Shown here one piece after another: positions 18,801 to 26,173 of a DNA stretch of 64,000 nt. The position numbers and the translations under genes are program-made. Position 1 is the stretch's first letter, and every line of letters begins with the position of its first letter. The stretch lies in the NCBI GenBank assembly GCA_910587015.1, contig CAJUME010000008.1:62001-126000 (forward strand), written 5' to 3'. Below the pieces are notes generated by a model, which did not search any database, was not told the origin of the DNA, and saw only the letters and a list, made by a program, of their open reading frames with translations. This stretch comes from an uncultured Christensenella sp. GTDB lineage: Bacteria; Bacillota; Clostridia; Christensenellales; Borkfalkiaceae.

Positions 18801-20632
18801 TAAATAGTCAGCGGGTTGCCGTACATAAGCATATTTTTAGCGGCGTTAAAGCTCGACCCGCCGGAATTAAGCACATATTTGGTAGTATCGTTTACAAGTC
18901 CGTTGCCGTTCGGATAAATATACAAGATATTCACGCCGCCCACAGCCGCGTCCGCAGGCTTATACGTTCCGCTCATTTCTTCAAGCGTAACGGGTCTTTG
19001 AGGCACAACCTTCATATAGCTCACGCCAGCAATCTCAAAGGTGTTCGGCGCGGTAAGCTTACCAGTCAATTCAATGTTGTTGTAGGTAAAGAAAATCGCA
19101 TTGCTTTTGCCGCCTATGTATGTAAACGCACAATCAACGCCGTTCCAGTTTATAATTCTGTTTGCGGAATTGAGATTAAGCGATTTAACGCCGTTGGTAT
19201 ATTCGCCGTCCTCCCAGCCTGCGGGCAACGGCTCGTCAATGCTTACCTCAACGGTAATATTTATTTTTGCGGTATCGCTGACGCCATCGCCGCGGCAAAG
19301 CGTCACAACTATAATCTGCCCCGCAACCATATCGAAATATTTTTCTTCCGCGTCACAGCCCGCGCCGAAGTAAAGTCCTTCGCCGTCCAAATCGGTGGTA
19401 AAGCGGCACTTTGCAGAAGCGCCTATACCAAGCGAAAGCTTATATCTTCCGGCAGTCGCCGCCTTAAATGTATATTTCAGTTCCTGCTCATTGCCGAACG
19501 CCTCTCCGCTCGCCTCGCCAAGCACAAGCTTTGTATATGCGGGCACCCATTTTGCATAAAGCGTTGTTGCTTTGGAAATCGTGTCCGAAAACTCAAACCA
19601 CTGTGTAAGCTCCGCGTCCGTAAACCAGCCGCCGAAGTAGAAATTCTCCGCTTCGGGCTCTGCGGGCGCCTTTGCGCGCGTGCCAACTCTCACGGTCTGC
19701 GTATCGGGCGCAGTGCCGTGTCCGCCCATATCGAAGCTTACCTCCACCGTCCATTTTGCATAAACGGTCACATGCTCCGTAACGGGCTTGTCAAAATCGA
19801 AGACATATGTACAGCTGCTGTTTAAATACCAGCCCCCGAAGGTATATCCGCTCTCTGCGGGCGGCTCGGGCTCGACAGCCTTCTCTCCATTTTCTATTTT
19901 CTGTCTTTCGGGCGCTACGCCTATTCCCTGAGTGTCAAAGGTTACAATTCGCCTTTCGTCCTTCTCCCACTTCGCATAAAGCGTTATATTGCTTGTAATC
20001 GGCGTATTAAAGTCAAACGGCTCCGTGCATTCCTCGTCCGTATGCCAGCCCCTGAAAAACCACCCGTCGATAACGGGGTCCTCGGGCTTGGTCGCCGTGC
20101 CGCCAACCTCAAGCTTCTGGCTCTCGGGCGTCTTGCCGTGTCCCTTCAAATTAAAGGTAACAACGGGTCTTGTGTCCTTCTCCCACTTTGCGTATACGGT
20201 CACCGCCGCCGATACGGTTGCATCAAAATCGAACGGCACGGTGCATTCCGTATCCGCATACCAGCCGCCGAACAGATATTCCCCGCTCTCGTCTGTCAAA
20301 TCGGACGGTTTAACCGCCTTGCCTCCGTTGTAAACAATCTGCACTTCGGGAGCGGTTCCGTGTCCCTTCACGTCAAAGGTCACCGCATAATTTTCTCTTC
20401 CGCACACGTCGCACTTGCCATCGCCTCCGTCCGCGTTGGTGGCGTTGTTCACAACGTCAACGTGCGCGCCCTCGTCCTTCTTGTCGTCGCACTCGCATTC
20501 CGACCAATGCCGTACTGCGTCCGATTGCCAAGTGTAGGTATGCTGATGTTTCTTTGCACAGCCGGCAGCCGCAGCAACCGTTGTCGCCGATACCGCCGTA
20601 AGCAAGAAAATGAGCAATGACTTCTTTTTCAT
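15812..20632 (-). CDS. Giant secreted lipoprotein with four InlB/Flg_new repeats
   Basis: 1606 aa. Lipobox AAAAGC, then a His/Cys-rich segment (KKHQHTYTWQ, RHWSECECDD, CDVCGREN). Four tandem InlB B-repeat/Flg_new units of about 75 residues follow, each ending in a variant of VTVYAKW (about residues 80-370). The remaining 1200 residues are beta-rich and contain repeated modules opening with GTxxNPxEV/NKPLEVG (for example ENNPYEVGTGGYIF, TQNKPLEVGIGV, ANNPLKIVTVNG), which look like carbohydrate-binding or Ig-like units. No catalytic motif was recognised. Likely an adhesin or glycan-binding surface protein. Promoter candidate at 20907-20935. Confidence 0.78.
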   Translation of the reverse strand: MKKKSLLIFLLTAVSATTVAAAAGCAKKHQHTYTWQSDAVRHWSECECDDKKDEGAHVDVVNNATNADGGDGKCDVCGRENYAVTFDVKGHGTAPEVQIVYNGGKAVKPSDLTDESGEYLFGGWYADTECTVPFDFDATVSAAVTVYAKWEKDTRPVVTFNLKGHGKTPESQKLEVGGTATKPEDPVIDGWFFRGWHTDEECTEPFDFNTPITSNITLYAKWEKDERRIVTFDTQGIGVAPERQKIENGEKAVEPEPPAESGYTFGGWYLNSSCTYVFDFDKPVTEHVTVYAKWTVEVSFDMGGHGTAPDTQTVRVGTRAKAPAEPEAENFYFGGWFTDAELTQWFEFSDTISKATTLYAKWVPAYTKLVLGEASGEAFGNEQELKYTFKAATAGRYKLSLGIGASAKCRFTTDLDGEGLYFGAGCDAEEKYFDMVAGQIIVVTLCRGDGVSDTAKINITVEVSIDEPLPAGWEDGEYTNGVKSLNLNSANRIINWNGVDCAFTYIGGKSNAIFFTYNNIELTGKLTAPNTFEIAGVSYMKVVPQRPVTLEEMSGTYKPADAAVGGVNILYIYPNGNGLVNDTTKYVLNSGGSSFNAAKNMLMYGNPLTIYPILDDNDTVCGVRVIYGGGTAAEYTRTGEAPDEVPETLPLDLNVEYLGEIYSYKRTGTNFQYFNGSSATMTAYNKAENKYSLKIYVRGQGYKYFDLTLVGEGDNLSIEVRTNVVEVIEVDGKEQEVIEYKLVDTLTKYVPVIHDFPADGVEQTLAAADFKKNYYYYRVPKTSGYIFSSNQKGLQIYYNLTESNLENTANLVVFGEMLQLTAGTVIGVAYPSSKPESVSFKVEEVIVYGTENNPYEVGTGGYIFNAVRNTKYYAEFTAPADGVYGFKITNITISEPTANADIYNLINTIDGKNVGFVPTALKYELGEKTGLTLAEYIEGLPYKVELRAGDKIIITFNPQRNVSAVRLEIRDVNAPEPAELTLVNGAGSITESGSYKYTKAFTEDVIGLTFEGGADFTLKCMGEAYTGKKLTLTATQLSVGFDIELAEGGTVDYKFEYAEGTQNKPLEVGIGVTEVDYLNDKPVWVKVTAPADNGLLFTLDTVYASGLTYGFTFEYKGVKYGYKMSGTLCTPLSLTAIRLAAGESAVIKVYCSRDYSDYASNPIIPVRVSIDNTPDFTENAETLNFVEGKTNNGVRPFDVSTVVSGSKNLHIADTDGNRLTIKAGKLFYIWLETGMIAAKRISSTEYRLDWNAAYNVYFGIVSDEEQTISFHYEYRAGAANNPLKIVTVNGEYTSDLSSSDTYFVFEKAGTYMVTAGGMVMLNDSTLELNTVFTANAGDIIICSSSRDAKKLTVKLTVAEELLGKYDYTDGEAKLLDLTAFAVDFGDGAYTLVAIDGDVYTYEKATGVTVELTLGETLLFGDKELTRHVVFTVAQAGNYEGTATVDETVHKLQLSLKTDGTVTFVVGNQSFDAFAEASEGGFVFTCNNETITLTFDANGNAVLDSAVFGEGIVLEQFFVYYGVIATENGDELAMTIELNGSLTKGKFSYNNLSALGDSYGCEITVTENNGTYSYADDNNWITGTFTIEGNVLNLQANGYGSGPLNKA

Positions 20633-20656
20633 ACCTGTCTCCTTAAAGCTTTATTT

Positions 20657-20675
20657 GGTTAAACGGGCTAAACCC
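20657..20675. promoter_or_regulatory. Possible operator upstream of giant lipoprotein gene
   Basis: GGTTAAACGGGCTAAACCC is an imperfect palindrome 25 bp upstream of the start codon. Its AAACG core resembles the TTAACCGTTTAACT motif at 1547 and 3325 on the other strand, but the match is loose. Confidence 0.25.
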
Positions 20676-20706
20676 GAAAAATTTCTTTTTTACCGTTAAG
20701 GTTTTT

Positions 20707-20747
20707 CAATGCAGGTACCTGCATTGCGGGACTGTAAAAAACAGTCC
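20707..20747. repeat. Two stem-loops in the leader of the giant lipoprotein gene
   Basis: CAATGCAGGTACCTGCATTG (20707-20726) is a perfect 20-bp palindrome, followed by GGACTGT...ACAGTCC around 20729-20747. The rest of 20633-21028 is very A/T-rich and holds no ORF; a further imperfect inverted repeat (TTGAAT...ATTCAA) spans about 20773-20833. Confidence 0.5.
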
Positions 20748-20906
20748 TCCGTACGGATTTTATGATTGAATATATTTTATCTACACTTTACCGTCCTCCG
20801 CCTCCGGACGTCCTATCAATAAAATATTCAAATTTTATACATTTATAACCGATTTGAATGAATATCAAATAAATTTATGCAAAACTCAATATTTAGTATA
20901 GTAGTA

Positions 20907-20935
20907 ATATTAGCACAATAATAATATACTGTCAA
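20907..20935 (-). promoter_or_regulatory. Promoter candidate for giant lipoprotein gene
   Basis: On the minus strand TTGACA, a 17-nt spacer, then TAATAT. It would give a leader of about 270 nt carrying the stem-loops at 20707-20747. Confidence 0.45.
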
Positions 20936-21028
20936 ATATTTTTCACAAATAATTCACACAAAAATGAATAAATTTTAAATTATAAAATTCAAATTTGCAT
21001 AATTATAAATTATTACACAAAAATATAA

Positions 21029-21063
21029 CCCGCCCCCTGCGGCACAATGCCGCAGGGGGCGGG
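21029..21063 (-). terminator. Terminator of the dGTPase-like gene
   Basis: 16-bp perfect GC-rich stem (21029-21044 with 21048-21063) and, on the minus strand, T-rich sequence TTATATTTTTG after it. Confidence 0.85.
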
Positions 21064-21086
21064 TTAACGCAACTTTATAACAAATT

Positions 21087-22328
21087 TCACTCAAAATAAT
21101 CAGTGTATTTCCACTTATCGTTCAGCCCGTCCTCGGGGAAAAGATACCTGAACGCCTCCAAAAAATAATCGTCCGTCATGCTCGCAATAAAATCAACGGC
21201 AATGTCGTCCGGCGCTTCAAGGTTATACTTGCTTAAATCAAACAAATCAACCTCGGCATTTTTATCCCTCTCCCTCTCGCGGTAGGCAGAGCCGTAAATT
21301 TTATGAAAAATATGCCCCTTAAATATCAGCGAAGAGGTATTCCTCCGCTTCACGTCCTCCAAAAACTTATTATACATTTTTTCCATCATCGGCTTTACTA
21401 CGGCATCGTATTGCGCGGTAACCCTTTCAATCTGATAAATTTTCAGATTATTCTCCCGCTGGCATTCCTTAAGCGCCTCAAACACGTCCCCGCTCACAGA
21501 AAGATAGGGCTTATCCATGCTGTTCGCTACCACGTCCGCAATGGCGTTGAAAATAATTTCGGAATTGCTCTTTCCTATAACGCTGTCGCCAAACTCCGCC
21601 TCTATTCCCAGCCTCGCCGCGTCCTGTCTGTCCTTGCCGAGGTAGGCAATCATATCGCTTATGCGCACCACGCACCCCTCCATTGTCGAAGGGTGCAGTC
21701 CGCCAATCACGCTCTGGTCGGTATAACACTTCTCAAACACGTCGTTAAAATCCTGATACGTTTTCAGCGCGCAATTCGGCTCGTACCTCTCGTTCACCTT
21801 CTCGCCGCAGTGGCACAAAATCCCGTCCGCCGTCTGCATGGTCAGATTACAGCCCGAAAGTATCTGCAGCACCCTGACGCTGTGCACGTTATGGTTAAAA
21901 AACCTTCCCGTGCCCGCGTGATACAGCTCGTTCAAAAAATGCTCGCCCTTGTGCCCGAAGGGCGTGTGCCCTATGTCGTGCCCGATTGCAATCGCCTCAA
22001 TCAAATCGAGGTTCAGCCGCAACGCCCTGCCTATCGTCCTCGCAATGCGCGAAACCAGCTGAACATGCGCCGCCCGCCTTGTTATGTCGTCGTTTTTAAA
22101 GAATGAAAACACCTGCGTCTTGTCGCTGCCGCGGTTAAAAAACGGACTGTGTATAATCTTGTCCGCGTCAACCGAAAACTGCGACCGCAGCACCTCGCCG
22201 TCGTATCGGGAGGAGCGGTATCTTCTCATCGCCTGCGCGTTTCTGCATGCGTAGGGCGAATACAGCCCCTCCGTCCCCTCGGCAATCTCTTTCAATTTTT
22301 CCGTCTGCTCGTCCGTATAAGCCTTCAT
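21087..22328 (-). CDS. dGTPase-like HD-domain phosphohydrolase
   Basis: 413 aa from ATG 22328; an upstream in-frame ATG (22364) falls inside the promoter and is excluded. Conserved blocks of the dGTP triphosphohydrolase family: SPFFNRGSDKTQVFSF, AHVQLVSRIARTIGRALRLN, the HD metal site AIAIGHDIGHTPFGHKGE, FNHNVHSVRVLQ, and VVRISDMIAYLGKDRQDA with its aspartate. Expected reaction: hydrolysis of dNTP to deoxynucleoside and triphosphate, acting on nucleotide pools; substrate range is not visible. The gene has no Shine-Dalgarno and its -10 box ends 7 nt before the ATG, so the mRNA may be leaderless. Confidence 0.85.
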   Translation of the reverse strand: MKAYTDEQTEKLKEIAEGTEGLYSPYACRNAQAMRRYRSSRYDGEVLRSQFSVDADKIIHSPFFNRGSDKTQVFSFFKNDDITRRAAHVQLVSRIARTIGRALRLNLDLIEAIAIGHDIGHTPFGHKGEHFLNELYHAGTGRFFNHNVHSVRVLQILSGCNLTMQTADGILCHCGEKVNERYEPNCALKTYQDFNDVFEKCYTDQSVIGGLHPSTMEGCVVRISDMIAYLGKDRQDAARLGIEAEFGDSVIGKSNSEIIFNAIADVVANSMDKPYLSVSGDVFEALKECQRENNLKIYQIERVTAQYDAVVKPMMEKMYNKFLEDVKRRNTSSLIFKGHIFHKIYGSAYRERERDKNAEVDLFDLSKYNLEAPDDIAVDFIASMTDDYFLEAFRYLFPEDGLNDKWKYTDYFE

Positions 22329-22335
22329 AACCAAA

Positions 22336-22364
22336 ATTATACCCGCCCCCGCCCCAAAAGTCAA
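22336..22364 (-). promoter_or_regulatory. Promoter of dGTPase-like gene, leaderless layout
   Basis: Minus strand TTGACT (22364-22359), 17-nt spacer, TATAAT (22341-22336). Only 7 nt separate the -10 box from the ATG at 22328, so transcription should begin at or next to the start codon. Confidence 0.75.
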
Positions 22365-22388
22365 CCCTCCGCACCCGCTCTTTCTACC

Positions 22389-22460
22389 CCCCCTGCCTCC
22401 GGCGGCTCAATCCCTCGTCATACCCCCTGCCTCCGGCGGGGGGGGGACTAAGGGGGGTGC
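22389..22460. repeat. Short GC-rich repeat, possible MITE/REP-like unit
   Basis: CCCCCTGCCTCCGGCGG occurs twice (22389-22405 and 22423-22439), followed by a G-run and GGGGACTAAGGGGGG, so the segment is internally repetitive and partly self-complementary. It lies in the divergent gap between the dGTPase-like gene and the SDR gene. Confidence 0.4.
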
Positions 22461-22525
22461 CTTCCGTAATCCGCACCCTCGCGCCCTCCCCCGCAAAATT
22501 AACGGCAAAATTTTCCAATCAGGTC

Positions 22526-22554
22526 TGTACAAACCCAAATAAATATGCTACAAT
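22526..22554 (+). promoter_or_regulatory. Promoter candidate for SDR gene
   Basis: TGTACA, 17-nt spacer, TACAAT, 38 bp before the start codon of the SDR gene. Confidence 0.45.
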
Positions 22555-22591
22555 GTGCCCATAATAAATTTGATAAGGAGATTTCTGTTTT

Positions 22592-23392
22592 ATGGAAATG
22601 AAGGATTTCAGACTTGACGGAAAAATCGCGCTCGTCACGGGCGCATCGTACGGAATAGGCTTTTCAATCGCGGCGGGCCTCGCCAAGGCAGGCGCGACAA
22701 TCGTTTTCAACGATATTAATGCCGAGCTTGTGGAAAAAGGCCTCGCCGCCTACAAGGCAGAGGGCATAAAGGCGCACGGCTACGTCTGCGATGTCACCGA
22801 TGAGGACGGCGTAAACGCAATGGTCGCAAAAATCGAAAAAGAGGTCGGCGTGATAGATATTCTCGTAAACAACGCGGGCATTATAAAGCGCATACCCATG
22901 TGCGAAATGACTGCGGCGCAGTTCAGACAGGTTATCGACATTGACTTAAACGGCCCGTTTATCGTGTCCAAGGCGGTAATTCCCTCCATGATTAAAAAGG
23001 GTCACGGCAAAATAATCAATATCTGCTCCATGATGTCGGAGCTCGGCCGCGAAACCGTCTCGGCATACGCCGCGGCAAAGGGCGGACTTAAAATGCTGAC
23101 AAGAAACATCTGCTCGGAATACGGCGAATACAATATCCAGTGCAACGGCATAGGCCCCGGCTACATCGCCACCCCGCAGACGGCGCCCCTGCGCGAAAGA
23201 CAGTCCGACGGCAGCCGCCACCCCTTCGACAGCTTCATCGTCGCAAAAACCCCCGCAGGCAGATGGCTTGAAGCAGACGAGCTCGCAGGCCCCGCGGTAT
23301 TCCTCGCCTCCGATGCGTCCAACGCAGTCAACGGTCACATTCTGTATGTCGACGGCGGCATTCTCGCCTATATCGGCAAGCAGCCCAAATAA
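22592..23392 (+). CDS. SDR oxidoreductase, gluconate 5-dehydrogenase-like
   Basis: 266 aa; ATG preceded by AAGGAG. Classical short-chain dehydrogenase: cofactor motif TGASYGIGF (about residues 17-25), NNAG (about 91-94), catalytic serine in ICSMMSE and YAAAKGG (Tyr and Lys of the YxxxK pair), and a C-terminal VDGGILAYIG. Overall similarity is closest to IdnO/KduD-type gluconate or deoxyketogluconate dehydrogenases, so it may act in sugar-acid (uronate) metabolism, which would fit a pectin-degrading organism. Substrate is inferred from family resemblance only. Stands alone between terminators. Confidence 0.85.
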   Translation: MEMKDFRLDGKIALVTGASYGIGFSIAAGLAKAGATIVFNDINAELVEKGLAAYKAEGIKAHGYVCDVTDEDGVNAMVAKIEKEVGVIDILVNNAGIIKRIPMCEMTAAQFRQVIDIDLNGPFIVSKAVIPSMIKKGHGKIINICSMMSELGRETVSAYAAAKGGLKMLTRNICSEYGEYNIQCNGIGPGYIATPQTAPLRERQSDGSRHPFDSFIVAKTPAGRWLEADELAGPAVFLASDASNAVNGHILYVDGGILAYIGKQPK

Positions 23393-23403
23393 TTATTTAT
23401 AAT

Positions 23404-23443
23404 AACGCCCCCCGACGGCTTTCCCGCCGTCGGGGGGCGTTTT
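23404..23443. terminator. Terminator after SDR gene (shared with converging gene)
   Basis: AACGCCCCCCGACGGC pairs with GCCGTCGGGGGGCGTT, followed by TTT. Convergent genes end on both sides. Confidence 0.85.
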
Positions 23444-23461
23444 AAATTTTCAAGCCTTATT

Positions 23462-24163
23462 TTACCAAACCTTAACCGACCAGTACACGGGCGGCGTTTT
23501 CAAAACGGCAATATACAGCCCCATTGCAAGCGTATCCAGAACGATAGCAACGCCCAAGGTACAGCATATTGCCTTGGCAATTTTAAAATTCACCTTATTT
23601 TGCATCAGCTTAATGACCGGCTTGTAAACAAATCTGAAAATCAGGTACGCCCCTCCGCCGTACGCAAGCGACGGCACAAGCCCCGCATATTGCGTAACCT
23701 GCAAAGGAAAATCGGAATAATCCCACAGCTCCACGCCGAAGCACTTCTCCCACATATTCCCCACAACCAGCTCGCCCGCAAATACAGCCCCGCATATCAG
23801 CGAAAGACACAACAAATTAGACAGTACGGCAGTCCTTTTATTCTCCTTTTTAAAAGCCTTATGCCCGAAAAACGCAATACTGTCGGGGTCGCCAAGCAAA
23901 ATCTGAAAGGCAAACGGTATCAGCGCATACGGCGAAATAAACGGCAGTAAATGAAATCGGCAGTCCCAAATCCCCTGCGTAAACAGCCTCGCCAGATTTT
24001 CCGCAAGCCACCCGACAAACGCCGTGCCTATGCCGAACAGGTACAAATACGCAAGCTCCACGCCGAAGATTTTCACCCGCTTTTTATCGTTAACCGGCAC
24101 ATATACGGGGCGCAACGCCATTTTTTCAAGCTCGTCAGTCAACAGCCTCATGCTATTAATCAT
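23462..24163 (-). CDS. CmpB-type (PF06541-like) integral membrane protein
   Basis: 233 aa with five to six predicted helices. The stretch GELVVGNMWEKCFGVELWDY, followed by SDFPLQV, matches the hallmark of the putative ABC-transporter type IV/CmpB family (helix, W-E-K, W-D-Y-S). Function of that family is poorly known. It overlaps the PlsY-like gene by 8 bp and sits last in a lipid-gene cluster. ATG at 24163 has no strong ribosome site, consistent with coupling. Confidence 0.65.
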   Translation of the reverse strand: MINSMRLLTDELEKMALRPVYVPVNDKKRVKIFGVELAYLYLFGIGTAFVGWLAENLARLFTQGIWDCRFHLLPFISPYALIPFAFQILLGDPDSIAFFGHKAFKKENKRTAVLSNLLCLSLICGAVFAGELVVGNMWEKCFGVELWDYSDFPLQVTQYAGLVPSLAYGGGAYLIFRFVYKPVIKLMQNKVNFKIAKAICCTLGVAIVLDTLAMGLYIAVLKTPPVYWSVKVW

Positions 24164-24782
24164 TTCCGTTAATTTCCGCTCCTTTTTTATTTATTGCAGA
24201 CCTAAGCGGCAAAATATGCTTTAAAACCGCCGTCAGCGAAATCATTCCGCACCCCAGCGCCACCGCAAACAAGCCGCACGCGCACAACACGATTGCCGAC
24301 AAAACCGCAAACAAGCTGTAAACAATAATGCTCCGCACGCGGTTGCCGCTCAATTTTATCAAAGAAAACACTATATACAACGCGGCAAGCAGTACAATCC
24401 CCCAATACGTCACGGGTATAAGCCCCAGCATAACCCCGAACGAGGTCGCAATGCACTTTCCCCCGCGCATATGGTTGAATATCCCCGCCGCATGCCCCAA
24501 AACGGGCGCAAGCATAACAAACGCAAACAAAATGCTGCTTGTATCTGTAAAAAACGCCGCAAGCAATACGGGCACAAGCCCCTTTAAAACGTCCAGAGCC
24601 AGACACAGACAGCCCACGCCCGCGCCGCAGTGCTTAAAGGCGTTAAACGCCCCCGGATTTCCGTCGTCGGAAAGTCCGCAAATGTCCTTACCCGTTATCA
24701 GCCTCGGGACAAAGCTGCAAAACATTATCCCGCCCGCAAGCAAGCCCCCCGCAATAAGCGCTATCCAAAGCAACGCGTCCAT
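24156..24782 (-). CDS. plsY: PlsY-like glycerol-3-phosphate acyltransferase (divergent)
   Basis: 208 aa with about five helices, usual PlsY size. Recognisable family blocks: DDGNPGAFNAFKHCGAGVG (corresponding to the GS-N-G-TN motif), DVLKGLVPVL, and GHAAGIFNHMRGGKCIATSFG (corresponding to GH-P-F-KGGKG-AT). It would transfer acyl from acyl-phosphate to glycerol-3-phosphate in the membrane, the first step of phospholipid synthesis. Several motif residues differ from the consensus, so activity is not assured. AGGAGG upstream supports the ATG at 24782 although this lies 95 bp inside the upstream glycosyltransferase gene. Confidence 0.75.
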   Translation of the reverse strand: MDALLWIALIAGGLLAGGIMFCSFVPRLITGKDICGLSDDGNPGAFNAFKHCGAGVGCLCLALDVLKGLVPVLLAAFFTDTSSILFAFVMLAPVLGHAAGIFNHMRGGKCIATSFGVMLGLIPVTYWGIVLLAALYIVFSLIKLSGNRVRSIIVYSLFAVLSAIVLCACGLFAVALGCGMISLTAVLKHILPLRSAINKKGAEINGND

Positions 24783-25890
24783 TTTGCTCCTCCTCTATTT
24801 TTCCGGTAATAAGCTCCGCCGCCCGCGGATTGATAAAAATTTGCTGTAATTCAAGCATATTGCGGGTGCAATCGCCGTCCGCAAGCAGCTTTTCCGCCGT
24901 CCTCACCGCGCTTTTTACCGTTCTTGTTTTTACCGAAAGCCCCTTCCCCGCAAAATATTTTGCGTTTGCGGTCTCGCACCCGGGAATGGCTTTAAGGTGA
25001 ATAATGGGCACCCGCAATGCCGCCGCCTCCGTGCTCGAAAGCCCCCCTGGCTTTGTCATAACAACGTCCGCCGCCTTAAAATATAAATGAATAGCCTCGG
25101 TATATCCCACAATCAAAAACCTGTTGCCGCCGCCGAAGCGCTTTAAAAGCCTTGCTTCAAGCGCCTTGTTCCTTGCGGGAAAAACAGCAATCACGCAGTC
25201 CCCGTCCAAGGCCTTGTCAAGCCCTTTGCACAGCTTCAAAAGCCTTCCGCACCCCGCGCCGCCCGCAGTCACGGCAACGATTTTCTTGTCCTTCGGCAGT
25301 CCAAGCGCCTCCCGAGCCCCGTCCTTTGTAAGCTCCGCGCAAAATTTTTCTCTAACGGGTATGCCCGTGCGGTAAATTATCCGCCGCGGTATCCCGCTTT
25401 TTTCAAGCTGACCCGCCGCCTCTCCGTCGGGCACAAACCAGCCGTCAAGCTCACAATCCTTATAGAACGGAATAGCCGTATAATCGGTCAGAACGCCGTA
25501 CACCCGCACTCCGCAGTCCCGTTCCCGCCGTACCGCCGTCATCGCCTCCATGGCAAAAAGGTGCGTGCATATCACGCAGTCAAAGCCGTTTCGGCGTATA
25601 TATCCGCACAGCTCGCCCGCATATTTGGCATTCGAGTAATATATCGGCGAAGGCAACCCCGCGCGGTCGTACAGCCCGCCCAAAACATACGCCGCGCCAA
25701 ACAGCAACGGCGCCCTTTTTATCACCGCGGAATACACCTCCGCCGCCCGCCTCGCCGCCCTCTCGCTTTTAAAGCTCAAAACGTCCCTTATTTCGCATTC
25801 GGTATTTTTACCCTTCAAATTGTCATAAACGGCCTTTGCGGCGCTGTTGTGCCCCTCGCCCGTGCCGCAGCTTAAAATAAGAATTTTCAT
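24688..25890 (-). CDS. UgtP/MGDG-synthase-like glycosyltransferase
   Basis: 400 aa. N-terminus MKILILSCGTGEGHNSAAKA is the acceptor-domain signature of processive diacylglycerol glucosyltransferases/MGDG synthases. VYGVLTDYTAIPFY and the donor-domain part (VTAGGAGCGRLLKLC, VVMTKPGGLSSTEAAAL) complete a GT28/GT-B fold. It likely makes glycolipid for the membrane or as lipoteichoic-acid anchor. The last 31 residues after KIEEEQNG run into the plsY-like gene in another frame and look like a read-through extension. No clear operon partner upstream. Confidence 0.85.
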   Translation of the reverse strand: MKILILSCGTGEGHNSAAKAVYDNLKGKNTECEIRDVLSFKSERAARRAAEVYSAVIKRAPLLFGAAYVLGGLYDRAGLPSPIYYSNAKYAGELCGYIRRNGFDCVICTHLFAMEAMTAVRRERDCGVRVYGVLTDYTAIPFYKDCELDGWFVPDGEAAGQLEKSGIPRRIIYRTGIPVREKFCAELTKDGAREALGLPKDKKIVAVTAGGAGCGRLLKLCKGLDKALDGDCVIAVFPARNKALEARLLKRFGGGNRFLIVGYTEAIHLYFKAADVVMTKPGGLSSTEAAALRVPIIHLKAIPGCETANAKYFAGKGLSVKTRTVKSAVRTAEKLLADGDCTRNMLELQQIFINPRAAELITGKIEEEQNGRVALDSAYCGGLACGRDNVLQLCPEADNG

Positions 25891-26121
25891 ATTACAACGT
25901 CCTCCGCAAACGCAAAGCCCTCCGCAGGCGCGGCGCCCTCTGCCCTCCGCCCGCAGTCAAAATCATTAATTTTACCCTTATTTTACCAACCTTATGTAAC
26001 TCAATCGTATCCGTTTTGTTAAACTTTTGTAAAACCCTCCCCCTCCAACCGCCCCTCCAACCGCCCCCCTAACCCACCACGCCAACCACCCCAAAGCGCC
26101 CCGCGCACAAAATCAGACAAC
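25891..26121. other. Intergenic region without recognised gene
   Basis: C/A-rich non-coding stretch between the glycosyltransferase start and the two-component terminator. It contains repetitive CCCCTCCAACCG units around 26039-26062; no ORF with a credible ribosome site is seen. Confidence 0.5.
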
Positions 26122-26151
26122 AAAAAAAGGAAGGCGCTTTCAGCCTCCCTT
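26122..26151 (-). terminator. Terminator of two-component operon
   Basis: On the minus strand AAGGGAGGC pairs with GCCTTCCTT (one mismatch), then TTTTTTTG. Confidence 0.7.
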
Positions 26152-26173
26152 AAACAACCTCAATCACCGCCGC

